In this document: positions 53,433-64,000 of the stretch, piece by piece
Numbering within the stretch: the stretch's first letter is position 1
Layout: every line of letters begins with the position of its first letter
Source: Xestospongia muta
Taxonomy: Eukaryota; Porifera; Demospongiae; Haplosclerida; Petrosiidae
Direction of reading: 5' to 3'
Assembly: GCA_963693285.1 (NCBI GenBank)
Contig: OY848921.1
Span: 3,467,497-3,531,496 of the forward strand
Length of the DNA: 64,000 bases
Translations under genes and position numbers: made by a program
The notes under the pieces: model-generated
Told to the model about the DNA's origin: nothing
The model's database searches: none
What the model saw: only the letters and a program-made list of their open reading frames with translations

Positions 53433-54479
53433 CATACCAAAAAACACAGGGTTAAAACTAACTGCAATGATTGTATCAACTGCAATACAATTCAGTTACT
53501 TTAATCTACATGTAATTGAAGTGACACTCATGGGTAACTTTAACTAAAATGGGTTAATGTAACTAAGTTGGTTGAAGCTATTGTATTGACTGACTGTTAC
53601 TATAACTAGTTGGGGTAGTTTAATATCAAAATAACAATGTAACTTAGAACCAAATATAAGTCACACCATCTGTTAGTTATGACTATGATAAACGTTATAA
53701 TCAAATAAATATAATTAAATAAATCAGGTATTAATGACTGATGTGAAGAAACAGAAATGACATAGGCATGATAATGGCTATTGAAATCAAGTACATTTAT
53801 TACATGATAAAACTAAAAAAAGAACGATGTCACCACCAATTACTAATACTTCATTTAAATGATAAAATATCCTATTTATTCCAAATAACATTTTCAACTT
53901 TCAAGACAGTTCCTCATCTCACCTTCGCTTTTCTCACCACCTAAACATTAGAATCTCCTTTTCCCGAACCAATTTTTTTCTTGTACTCTTTCTTCCCAAA
54001 CCCTTCTGCCCTACTTCCACCATCTGTTAAAGACTCTAACAGTCCAATAATTTTAAGAAATTCCCTCCGTCATTTATTCAAGTAATTACTCATTATTTAT
54101 TTATATAATGTCATCATTGCTCCTTGTACTAGTCTCTGACTATTGAGCAATTTATTGTGTTTCTATAAAAAAATAAAAAAATAAAAAATAAAGGATGTAA
54201 TCCATCTGTACCAGTCATAAGATAGGGATTGTTGTTTTGTTACATAATGCCATTTTTATGTACATATGTTGGTCTGAAAATTGTGTAATCCAAGCTTACA
54301 TTTGGTACAACACTAATTAACAGTCGTGAATATTTTTTGGCTTATCTTTTATTAGATTTAAAGCATTTCCAATTCTAGCTGGACCACATTCAAAAGGAGT
54401 ATGTAAAAGTGTGCCTGTTACTAATAATAACATCATTTTTTAATGACAATTACCAAACTTACAGAAATGTTCTTATAGT

Positions 54480-54997
54480 TAGAGAGAAGCAAGGTCTTTT
54501 TGAAAAATTTAAGCTTTGCTTCATGATGAATTGTCCGAGTCCACACCATAGGACCTATCATTATGATTTAAGCAGGATAATGCACTATATAGGCAATGCA
54601 TCTTAGGCATACAATACCACAGAAGTTTACAAACAGAAGATGATACTCCCTAATTAGAAGAACAACAAGAAACATAACCATTGTTCTTTGCCTTCAAGAA
54701 TTTTGTGAGCAATTAAGAAAGGTAAAATTCGATCAAGAAGTAACGTTTGTGATACAGTGCATTTAATGGTTTGTTAGTATCACTAATTAAACATTGACTG
54801 AGAATAGGGACAGGATTATCATTTTCAGAATAACCAAAGTTGAAGTTCAAAAGTCTATCATTCAATTCATCCAAGGTAAACAAACCATTTGCAATGAGTT
54901 GTGAAAGCAAACGTTTAACCTCCAAAGGTGCTAATCCTATCATGCATAGCATCGTGAAGTAAACCACCCTCAAACATGTTGAAATACATAACATCAA
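54480..54997 (-). pseudogene. Degenerate transposon-derived ORF
   Basis: Minus-strand frame 54713-54997 has helices with LEVKRLLSQLIANGLFTLDELN, and a second piece at about 54495-54570 reads IHHEAKLKFFKKTL. Together these resemble an uncharacterised transposon protein family in which a GPL...RFEAKH..FK motif follows such a helical region. The frame is broken between the two. The family match is from memory. Confidence 0.35.
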
Positions 54998-57644
54998 GTA
55001 GAGACAACCGTCTATAAGAGCATGTATTCATTTTATATAGTGACAGGCCATGTGACACATGAAAAGCTAGTAATGGCGACATGTAATGTATAGAGCTACT
55101 TTAGAGGGCATCAACAAACTCATTTCTTTTTCTGACTAAGTTTTAGAAATTTTTATACAATTTGAAGCATTGAGTTTGATAAACACGTGCCCTTTTTTAT
55201 TGCCATGAATGAATATGTGATGGCCACTAGCTACATGTATATGACCAAGCAAAGCAATTAGATATACTACAATAAATTAGAAGGTCCTGTTAATTATATC
55301 CATTTATTTGTACAGATTGTGATGTTAGTGGATTGGATCTTTTCTTTGTGATGGATTCTTCAGGAAGTGTTGGTTCTTCTGACTTTCAAACAATGAAGAC
55401 CTTTGTGCGTGATATTGCTAATAGTTTTGAAATAGGACCAAATGATGTACAAATTGGAGTTATGTCTTATGGATCATCTAATTACTTTCATTTCTACCTA
55501 AACACATATTCCACAAAATCTGCTGTTATATCAGCAATAAATGCAATTCCATACAGTGGAGGAGGTACTGACACAGCTGGTGCACTTAATGGAGTTAGAA
55601 CAACAGGATTTAATGAATCTAAAGGAGCTCGTCCAGCTAGTAAAGGAATTCCACGTGTTGCTGTAGTTATTACTGATGGAGAATCTAATGATTACTCAGC
55701 AACAGTCACTGCAGCTAATGCACTACACAATGCTAGTATAATAACATTTGCTATAGGAATTGCAGGAGCCAACCAGAATGAACTCAATGCTATTGCATCT
55801 CAGTCCTCTTATGTCTCATTTATTTCCAGTTTCAATGTGGCTCAATTAAGTGCCTTGCAAATATCCATTAGTCAAGAAGCTTGTGTAGGTAGGTTGATTT
55901 TAGTGTTTGCATTAAATATACATATTTTACAGCTTCACCTGACCTTTCTATTGATCAAGTTGTGTCTGATACCATTGATCACGGTCAAACTAAGTACATC
56001 AATTATCCACTTCCTGCTAATGATAAAGGCATTACAATTGTACTTAATGTTTCAAATGGATCTGCAGTAGTTTATGCATCTACAGTTGTGTCAACACCTA
56101 ATGAAGCATTCCATGATGTCAAAATTGAGTCGAACCAATTTGAAGATGTTTATATTAATCCAGACAACTTAACCAATCCAGACACTGCTGATACAGTATA
56201 TATTGCTATTGAAGGGCAAAGTATAACCAATATGATCCAAGTAAGTGCATCTCAAGGAGACATCTCAACAGGTATGTAATGAAATCAATTTGATTTCAAA
56301 TTAATGGATTCTCCTTTTTACTCCATAGAACCAGTCACAGTAAGTAACTTGCCAGATATTGTATCTGAAATTTATGGGCAAACTGTAAGTGTTCTCTGCA
56401 CAGTTAGAGGTAAACCTCAACCTACTATAACATGGTACAAAGATAGTGTTCTGATTAATTCATTAACATATCCTGATATACAAATAACAACTACAGCAGT
56501 AGATAACACAACTCTACAAAGTGAAATAACTATAACTTTAATAACAAACACTGATGAAGGGATCTATACATGTTCAGGATCAAATATTTTTCCAAATGGA
56601 ACAGTGACAACAATTAGATCATTCACTTTAGAAGTTTCAGGATGTAAGACTTAAAACACCAATCATACATATTTACCAATGTGTATTCTTTTTGACAGTT
56701 ATAGTAATCAACTTCACTGGAATTGCTGTGAATTCAACAGCTATTTATCTTTCATGGTCTTTGCCTCCAGTACAAGAAATCAATGTTCAACACTACATTG
56801 TAGAAGTATATGAGTTGGAGACTGGTCAAAACTGGACATTTTATGCTGTTGAGACTCATGCCCATGTCATATCTCTCCATCCATATTATACATATGTTTG
56901 CGAAGTTGCTGCAGTTGAAAATACTACATATCCCTATACAAGTCCAATTACTATTACAACACCAGAGGATGGTATGATAACTAATAATAATTAACTCAAT
57001 TTATATTTGTCCTTCACCAGCACCTGACAGTCCTCCTCAACATTCCAATGCTATAGCCCTTGGTCCAACTAGTATCCATATTACTTGGGATCCTCCAATT
57101 CTACAAGATCATAATGGAGTCATCAGAGAGTATCGTATCAATGTAACAGAGACATTGACAGGTCTTCAAATACAAGAGATCACCAACAAAACTCAAATAA
57201 TCATTGATGGACTAAAACCTTACCGCATATATCACTGTTATATTGTAGCTGTCACAGTAGATGAAGGACCATACACAGTGGCTGTGTCTGTTCTAACTGA
57301 AGAAGCTGGTAAGAATATTAACAACTATATATTGTAATCTTGTTCTTAAAATATAGCACCATCTGCACCACCTCAGTCATTGGTTGTGTCAGTAACAAGT
57401 TCTACGTCAATGTTAATTTCATGGGATCCACCTCCTACACTTGCTCAAAATGGAATTATTAGAGAATATTCTGTTATAATACATAATGTAAAGTCTGGAG
57501 TAGACCTAACTTTCTTCACACGCCACACTCGGTTAAATGTATCTGCTCTCAGTCCATATACTACATATAGTGTAAAGGTAGCTGCTATCACTGTTGCTTC
57601 TGGTCCATTTACTAATACCTTCAATGTCACCACTCTTCAAGATG

Positions 57645-58205
57645 GTATGTTCACACAGTGCATATATCAAGCACATGCTAGCAGTGCCTATGTAGAAATG
57701 ACCTCGTATGTCTATTGAAATCTATATCTTAAGATTTCGTTACAGGTTAAGACAAGGTTCTAAGTATCACAGACACAGTTCAATTTGTTTATCTTTCTGC
57801 CTCCACCTTTGCTGCTTTATAGTTCATGATAACTCAAAAACCATAAACAGTTTGGACACCAACATATATTATAACGGATGGCCTTTTGTAGGTCTTGTTT
57901 GAACTTACTTCACTTAAATAATATCAGTGTATATATATATATATATATATATATTTGCATACTGTGCCTGTAGTTTGATACACATACAGATCAAAAGAAG
58001 CTTGATGACGTAGATCAATCTACAGGATTTTGTAGAATGGCCTTTGAATATTGTATTATACATATTCCCTTATTGGCAGGTTCACAATGCATTTAGACCT
58101 CTTAACCATGATATGTATAAAACACACATACACATGTATATGCATTTTGCAATGTAGGGTAGTGATACAACATTGCCAATTTTCTTTATTTTATGTCATT
58201 TTCAG
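57645..58205 (+). other. Gene C last-FN3-to-membrane intron
   Basis: Related to the gene A intron 6494-7467 but shorter; includes a TA run at about 57930-57953. No exon is seen. Confidence 0.6.
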
Positions 58206-58342
58206 CAACTAGTGGAATCAATGATACTCAGGGAGAACTTGGTACTACTTTGTCAATTGCTATACCTGTTGGATCAATTCTAGCTATCATAATTATACTT
58301 GTGCTTTTGGTTTTGTGCATTGTGAGGACTATAAAAAAATAA

Positions 58343-58570
58343 AAAAACAGAAGTAAAATATAACTTGTATTAGTATAATTATTGTATTACTGTATTTAGA
58401 CAATATTCACCTAGTCGTTATGATAAGTCACTTGATGGTATGAGTTTGAAATTCGTATCGACAACATCACAACAATAAAGGTCAGTATAATTATATAGTC
58501 TACTTTGTGATAATGATACATACTAACTTTGTAGAACTAACTGCTAATGAAGAGGCTGAAGAAAACAAAC
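58343..58570 (+). pseudogene. Decayed cytoplasmic tail exons of gene C
   Basis: Behind the early stop, sequence matching the gene A and B tail region persists: a CAGAAGTAAA donor site, a TTTAGACAA acceptor, GTCAGTATA and GAAGAGGCTGAAGAA, but the frames are gone. It shows that gene C once had the same tail. Confidence 0.65.
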
Positions 58571-59004
58571 TTATTATTTATTCATATATTTAGTTGCATT
58601 ATTTTAACTAGCTTGACATTTGCTATATATTTCTTGCTGATTGCTAAATTTGCTGACAGTTATTAATATAGTGTACTGTCCAGATAATAGTTTCATTTTT
58701 ATAATATTTTTTATAATTTGCAATTGTTTAGTTTTAGTTCTAAATCCTGTGTTTGTGAAGTGTTTAACTAGTACATACTTGTGTGACTCAAAAAACAAAA
58801 CAAAAAAATTACTTTATACATTGTTATTATGATTTTACTAACAGTATAAACTATACGTACATTAAAAAATCATTGCATTAATATAACAAAATGTCCACAT
58901 TGCTTTACCATTATGTAATATAGGCACAAAGCAAACTACCTACTGAATAAGAAATCATGTCATCACTAACTGAGTATGTTACTATATTATGTTACCATGT
59001 TGTA
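58571..59004 (+). other. 3' flank of gene C
   Basis: The first 170 bases are related to the flanks of genes A and B (8040-8160, 32480-32600). Nothing else is seen. Confidence 0.5.
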
Positions 59005-60360
59005 TCTGCTAGTGCTCACTAGGAAAAAAGAGAGAACACAACAATAGTGAGCTGATGAGAAAATTACTTGTAAATCTTTCTTTTTTACCCAAAGTTCTTC
59101 TTAATATCAGCAGCACTTAAATACTCTTTGATTAATATACAAATTAATACAGAATTTATATGTGTACTTTATATTAAGGTAATAGAAGACATCGTTATAT
59201 AATAAACTACTGCTATAAACCATGAACCTATTCTTGCTGATAAATAAAAAGTAAACATGGTAATTGACTAACCTCTAAGTCTTATCTGTAGTCTTACTGT
59301 CTGAGAATATACATTGACAAACAATTGAACACGTTAAAAGGAATGGATTCTCACAACATATTTAAACTCCAGGCTTTTCCTACTGACACTGACATTTGAC
59401 TACCCATTTTTACATTCTCAGTACAAACCTGTGATACACAGTGAGAGAACACAAGATTAAATATACACCAGTCTTAGATATTCTTCATTATCACAGAGTT
59501 AACACATAAACCTGACTATATATTCTACTTCATTAATATATACCTGTGAATTAGAAACAAATCAATCTTGTAAAGTAGTACGAGTTACATTTAATCCTTC
59601 TTCATTTCTTGAAGCTGCAATGTTAGTAATTCGATATTATGGTGGCAAACTGTACATGCTCAAGTGAATTGTACTGACTCAGTATACTACAATTCTGACC
59701 TGTAGTATACTGAGTCAGTATACTACAACTCACGTGAACACATATAGTTTGCCGCCATAACATTAAAGTACTAACATTACTACTGCAAGAATCAAAGAAG
59801 GACTGAATGTCTCTCATTCTACCTTACAAGATTGATATGTTATATATTCAAGTTTATGTGCTAATTCCTGGATAATGAAGAATATGTAAGACTGTGTTAT
59901 AATTAATGTTGTTTTTTCTCTCTGTGTGTCACTGATCTATACTGAGTTTGTACAATTGGTTAGCCAAAAGTTCGTTTCTTTTATGTCAATAGGAACAGAC
60001 TGAGATTTATATTCGGGCACATGTCTGTGGAATATTTGTAAGAGTCTAGTCTGTAAAATGTGTTACATTCTATCATTATTACAGGTTGTAATCTTCTGTA
60101 GACTACAGATAATAGGTCAGTCAACTTGAATCTAACTCCTTTATTTACTACTCATGAATACTTCATTGTATTCAATGATATCTCACATTACTATATCTAC
60201 AAGTAATAATTATTACAGATATAGATTGTGGATTAACTAATAAATTATATCATTATGTATCACTGTCAATATAGGCTGACAATTAAGAAAGTAAATGTTT
60301 TCTCACATATTATTGTTGTGTTCTCTTTCTTTATAGAGCTAGTTCTATCTCCTTAATAAT
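59005..60360. repeat. 1.3 kb imperfect palindrome
   Basis: The arms, about 59005-59690 and 59705-60360, are inverted copies that align through their length; the clearest anchors are GAGAACACAACAATA at 59032 against its complement near 60315, and ATTCTTCATTATC at 59477 against its complement near 59875. The centre (59660-59725) holds two further copies of a 20-base stretch around TGACTCAGTATAC. No coding capacity is seen. Confidence 0.75.
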
Positions 60361-60699
60361 AATGAAAGATTATATTCAGGTTTATACATACAACATACTA
60401 GATAATGACCAGTTTTACCAAGCTTTTGTCTTGAGGGATATCAACATCACATAGTAACATAATTTATGTCACACATAGCACACTCATATACTTGCAGAGA
60501 AAGCACTTCATAATTAGTAAGTATATTAATAATTAAAATGTGTGTTAACTGATACTTTGCTATTGTAATGATTTACTATCAAATGCAATGCAACCAAATG
60601 TAATATTGCCAATTGTAATATTGTCAATATAATATTGTAACATCAGTGTATAATACATTATTATTTCTTATTTATTCATCTTTCTCAAAATGTCTGGGG

Positions 60700-61190
60700 T
60701 ATAAGTAAACAGCATACACTACCAGTCTGTAATGCCAATGGAAATTGGTACGGCAATCAACCAATAGGTGGTGGGTGGTAAGTAAACTGTCTTATTATAT
60801 AATGTGCATAACTTTTCACATGAAGCTGTTCCTCAAAATGTTTCAGGAAATACTTGAAGTGGTTCATCTATTCAGCTATTATGAACTCTACCACTTCAAC
60901 CAAATAACATCACAGATTATATTAATTATTACGTAATTGAAAATGAAGACATAGAATCTGGTCAAATCATTACTAACAGATCTACTGAACAATACCAGTT
61001 ATAGATTTCTTAGATCTTTACAATATTTATTTGTGTAGAGCTGCCGTTTTCACCAGCTATCTTAACCCTTACTCTGATTACATTTCCATTGAAACACTTC
61101 AAGCAGGTACATACAATCCATTACACTATAATATCATGACATTGTTTAAAGCACCCAGCTCTTCACCACAAAATGTATTGATACAAAATG
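60700..61190 (+). pseudogene. Decayed FN3 (and possibly sushi) exons
   Basis: 60825-60990 resembles an FN3 start (PQNVSGN, SSIQL) with stops; 61039-61106 reads as an FN3 end (ETLQAG) followed by a GTACAT donor; 61155-61190 begins another FN3 (PSSSPQNV) and is cut by the segmental duplication at 61196. 60735-60779 (VCNANGNWYGNQP) hints at a sushi-domain end. Probably the wreck of a fourth related gene. Confidence 0.45.
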
Positions 61191-61195
61191 TATTC

Positions 61196-63625
61196 GTCTA
61201 GCAAGCTCAGCCCTCCTCGTTTTTGATAACTTGTCAGCTTCACTAATAGGAAAAGAGCCTAGCTCACTAGACTAATGTTATTTATACTATATACATATTT
61301 TACAGGTATATTTAAGTTGTTTATAGTGAAGAGTAAATCTCAAAATGGTAGATGGAAGTAATGAGCTATTCACATGTCAGGTTTTGTAATATTTTTACTT
61401 ACACTATTTACTAGTCACAATACATTCCAAACAAATTAGTAAAAATTCTCTAACTGCTGAGCACCTTAACATGAGTAAACTAATCCAAACAGTGCAGCAA
61501 ATCTCACCTTAGTTTGTACGTATACATATCTATATATACCTGTGTGTGCTCTTTGGTCATGCTTAAGAATGTGATGTGATAATAATAATTGCTTTACTTT
61601 AACCTGTAACTACAGGGATTCAAGTGCGCAAGATTAGTTGTGTTTACAGAGGAAATGTTTGTCTATGTTTCACAAGAACATGAGAAAATAGAAATATTTA
61701 AACTATTTAAAGAGCACAATTTTTTACCTAAAGGTGAATGAGACTCTAGACTATTACTACGATAGAAGCTTCATATATGTAGAATCCCACCTCTGAAGTT
61801 AATTTTTCTTCAAGATTATGGCAGACAAACTTAGGGAAATTTAATAATATGATAACGTAGTTGATTGCTGCATGAGGCAGACCTTGCATATCCCCAAACT
61901 TTTCTTGTTGGATAGATATTAGATTGTGTTCTGAGATCAAGTGGAATAAGTAGAATCATAGACAATATGGTAGAATACACACTTAGTACTATTTCTTTAG
62001 GGTTTTGGAATTTTTGGGAATAGGTCTAGGAACAATATTAAAATGCTATAACTAGCAGCAATCAAACTTGGGATGGATCACCCCTCATAGACTTCCATCC
62101 TTTTATAATTAAAGTAGTTACTGAATCTAATATGACAAATAATTCTATGACTTTCTTTAGTGCAAGAGTTCATGAGCATTGGTACTGAAACTCTCCCAAT
62201 TTGTTGAGTATATTCATAATAAGCAATAATGTATCAATAGTCAGGATCTAAAAACAAACGTAGATATACATGAAGTCTCACGATATACAATGCATACACA
62301 TACTCAAAACTTGTAGATACGTATGTACCATAATATCCTTGTGTATGACAGGGAATGTTCTGTCCAGTGTTGTATTAGAGACATTGGTTTTCACGCTAAC
62401 AATTGACATAGTAAAAATGAACACTATCAAACAGATATATGTGTTACTAATTTAATAAATGAATATAAGGTATGTATATTTTGATAAACTTTTTCTAGTA
62501 GGACATGGCAGAAATAATTTTAAATTTTCTGACCAATATCATATCCCTCAGGTCTTAAACTGTATAAAGTTTTAGCAAAGTGATTGACAACTGGTGTCAA
62601 CAACAACAACCAAAGTAATAGCTTAATAGTAAATTTTGAGAAAAATGATCAACAACTTGTTATGACAACAACAAACAAAACAAAACAAGAGAAGAAATCT
62701 TAATACTGCAAAGTTTGAACAAAGTAATTGACAACAGTCTGCAAGAAACAAATGGCAAAACATATAATATTTGGTATATAAGAAAGTCAGTATGCATACC
62801 AAGACCATGTGTTGTGTCAAAATGTACATGAATCATGCAAAACAATCTATATCAAGTTATAGGCAAGAGTAACATGTACAGGATATTTAGATATTTCTGT
62901 TTTATCTCTATCGCTTTTAAAAACTGGTTTCTGCATGTCCACCAATTGTCCTAAATCAACTACCTATATTACTAGTGTAATTATAAAGTGATGGAATGTC
63001 AACTATAATGACTTTAAAAGATGTTTTCTTTGAAATTGGAACATTTTTTCTTCACCTGTTATGAAGTCTGGTTATACAGTGTGCAAACTGTCCATTTCAC
63101 ATATTAGCCATATTTCAAGATCATTTTTTGATAAACTCCATGATATCAATAAATAGCAAAAATGACAAACATTACCACAACAAATGTTACTGTATCCAAA
63201 GTGGTGAATCACTTTAGCATGTTCTTCACTCCAGCCATGGACATTCATATTTAGAGTTAAACTTATTTGTTTGTCCTGAAACGTAAAAACATTTATTGAT
63301 ACTTACTGATGATAGAACAATTCTGAAAGTTTCAATTTTTTGAGAGAATTCATAATAAATTTCCATATTTAATACATCATCTCAATGTGATCTTCCTAAT
63401 AGACATGTTCGTAAGATGTTCTACTCATACTCATAAACCCTCTGTTCAATTGGACTCAAGCTACAATTAAGTGAGCATGTACCTGAAATATTTGTTTTGT
63501 AAAGTATGGTTGAGTTCGTATTATATTCTGGTTAATTGTATTTGATATTAATTTGGGTTTCACAATTTGTATGTGTATGTACCTACCTAAGTAGAGGGGA
63601 TGAGGTAATTATTACATCATTGCAT
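61196..63625. repeat. Segmental duplication, copy 2
   Basis: Co-linear with 33197-34958, with an extra stretch at about 62575-63290. In that stretch a minus-strand exon-like frame (63190-63287, after a TTTCAG acceptor) encodes LTLNMNVHGWSEEHAKV with a GTAATG donor; I do not recognise it. Confidence 0.75.
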
Positions 63626-64000
63626 TGTAGTTAATTTTGTAATGGGATTTTTTATGGTTGAGCACACATGTTTCCTAAGTTCTGTTTTGTCTTCTCATGT
63701 TGTTTTCTGTATCCTAACTAATCCAAGAACACCACTTATATAGTTAGCATTGAACAAACATACCACTAAGTAGTGATTTGCTTATTCATATTTATTTGAT
63801 ATCAACACTATATCAGTGATGTATATTCTCACCACATAACTATATTATATTGACAGCAAACGTGAACAAGGCAAAATGCTGGTGGAGATACATTTAAGTT
63901 TGGATAGTAAATAAATTAAGTACTTCAGGGTAAATACCCTACTTGTTATACTTTAATAATCACCTGTATTATTATATAGACAGTACGTAATAATATTCTT
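63626..64000. other. AT-rich end of window
   Basis: I see no gene or repeat. Confidence 0.4.

Larger units (their letters stand above)
52466..55315 (+). other. Gene C intron 1
   Basis: A 2850-base intron, phase 1. It contains an inverted-repeat element (52605-52885), a pair of 50-base direct repeats (53383 and 55013) and a minus-strand transposon-like remnant (54480-54997). The rest (about 52900-53380 and 53435-54480) shows no gene. Confidence 0.65.
51904..58342 (+). pseudogene. Gene C: VWA-Ig-FN3 membrane protein, probably disabled
   Basis: Paralog of A and B. Exons: 51904-52465, 55316-55888, 55933-56271, 56329-56643, 56699-56971, 57021-57308, 57357-57644, 58206-58342, nearly all phase 1. 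Order: signal peptide, an N-terminal domain with a lysozyme-like signature, VWA with full MIDAS (DSSGS, GGTDT, ITDGES), a beta domain, one Ig (C...W..C at 56395-56575), three FN3, membrane helix. Two lesions: an in-frame TAA at 52399-52401 with coding-like sequence on both sides, and a one-base change in the A-rich run at 58331-58350 that ends the protein just after the membrane helix. Exons 57021-57644 match block positions 5-6 of genes A and B. If the exon 1 stop is real, only a short secreted piece is made. Confidence 0.7.

Noticed and set aside
53383..55063. LTR retrotransposon bounded by the 50-base direct repeats
   Set aside because: Repeats are too short and lack TG...CA ends, and no gag or pol is between them.
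57445..57633. Antisense frame in gene C
   Set aside because: Lies wholly opposite an FN3 exon that has correct splice borders.

Overview
The window looks like invertebrate animal nuclear DNA, most likely from a demosponge (Amphimedon-like). It is AT-rich, genes are cut by many very small introns (about 42-60 bases), and it mixes fibronectin III (FN3), von Willebrand A (VWA), NIDO, HSPA12-like, TRAF-like and death-domain sequences. The species call is an inference from gene content and intron size; no marker gene fixes it.

Three paralogous + strand genes for large single-pass surface proteins frame the window. Gene A (1-7965, 5' end outside the window) has 18 complete FN3 exons plus part of another, then a membrane segment and an acidic tail. 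Gene B (15262-32382) is nearly complete: signal peptide, Thr/Pro linker, hemicentin-type VWA domain with an RRKR site after it, about 36 FN3 domains, membrane segment and tail. Gene C (51904-58342) has a different N-terminal domain, a classical MIDAS VWA, one Ig and three FN3 domains, but carries an in-frame stop in exon 1 and a frameshift that removes the tail. Nearly all FN3 domains are single exons bounded by phase-1 introns. They form higher-order arrays: a six-domain block repeated almost three times in A and once in B, and a five-domain block duplicated in B. This looks like a receptor or adhesion family still growing by unequal exchange; an allorecognition or immune role is only a hypothesis.

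Between A and B (about 9.2-14.1 kb) is a nest of foldback and terminal-inverted-repeat elements rich in a TTTATAAAT motif. The base repeat recurs at 48.4-49.9 kb, where it lacks one insertion and so gives an empty site.

From 33 to 49 kb lies a patchwork of duplicated and decayed sequence: a segmental duplication (33.2-35.0 and 61.2-63.6 kb), a pogo-like transposase remnant, a run of 24-residue mini-exons, a Ty3/gypsy-type pol remnant with a 3' LTR, one fairly complete but frameshifted HSPA12-like gene with several broken copies, rearranged TRAF-like (RING and MATH) fragments, a death-domain gene and a decayed neighbour. A NIDO-domain gene (49.8-50.5 kb, minus strand) is cut off at a repeat boundary. 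A 5'-truncated LINE with a 10-base target duplication lies between it and gene C.

Downstream of gene C are a 1.3 kb imperfect palindrome, decayed FN3 exons and the second copy of the segmental duplication. Exon limits come from reading splice signals and reading phase by eye; none was confirmed with transcripts.
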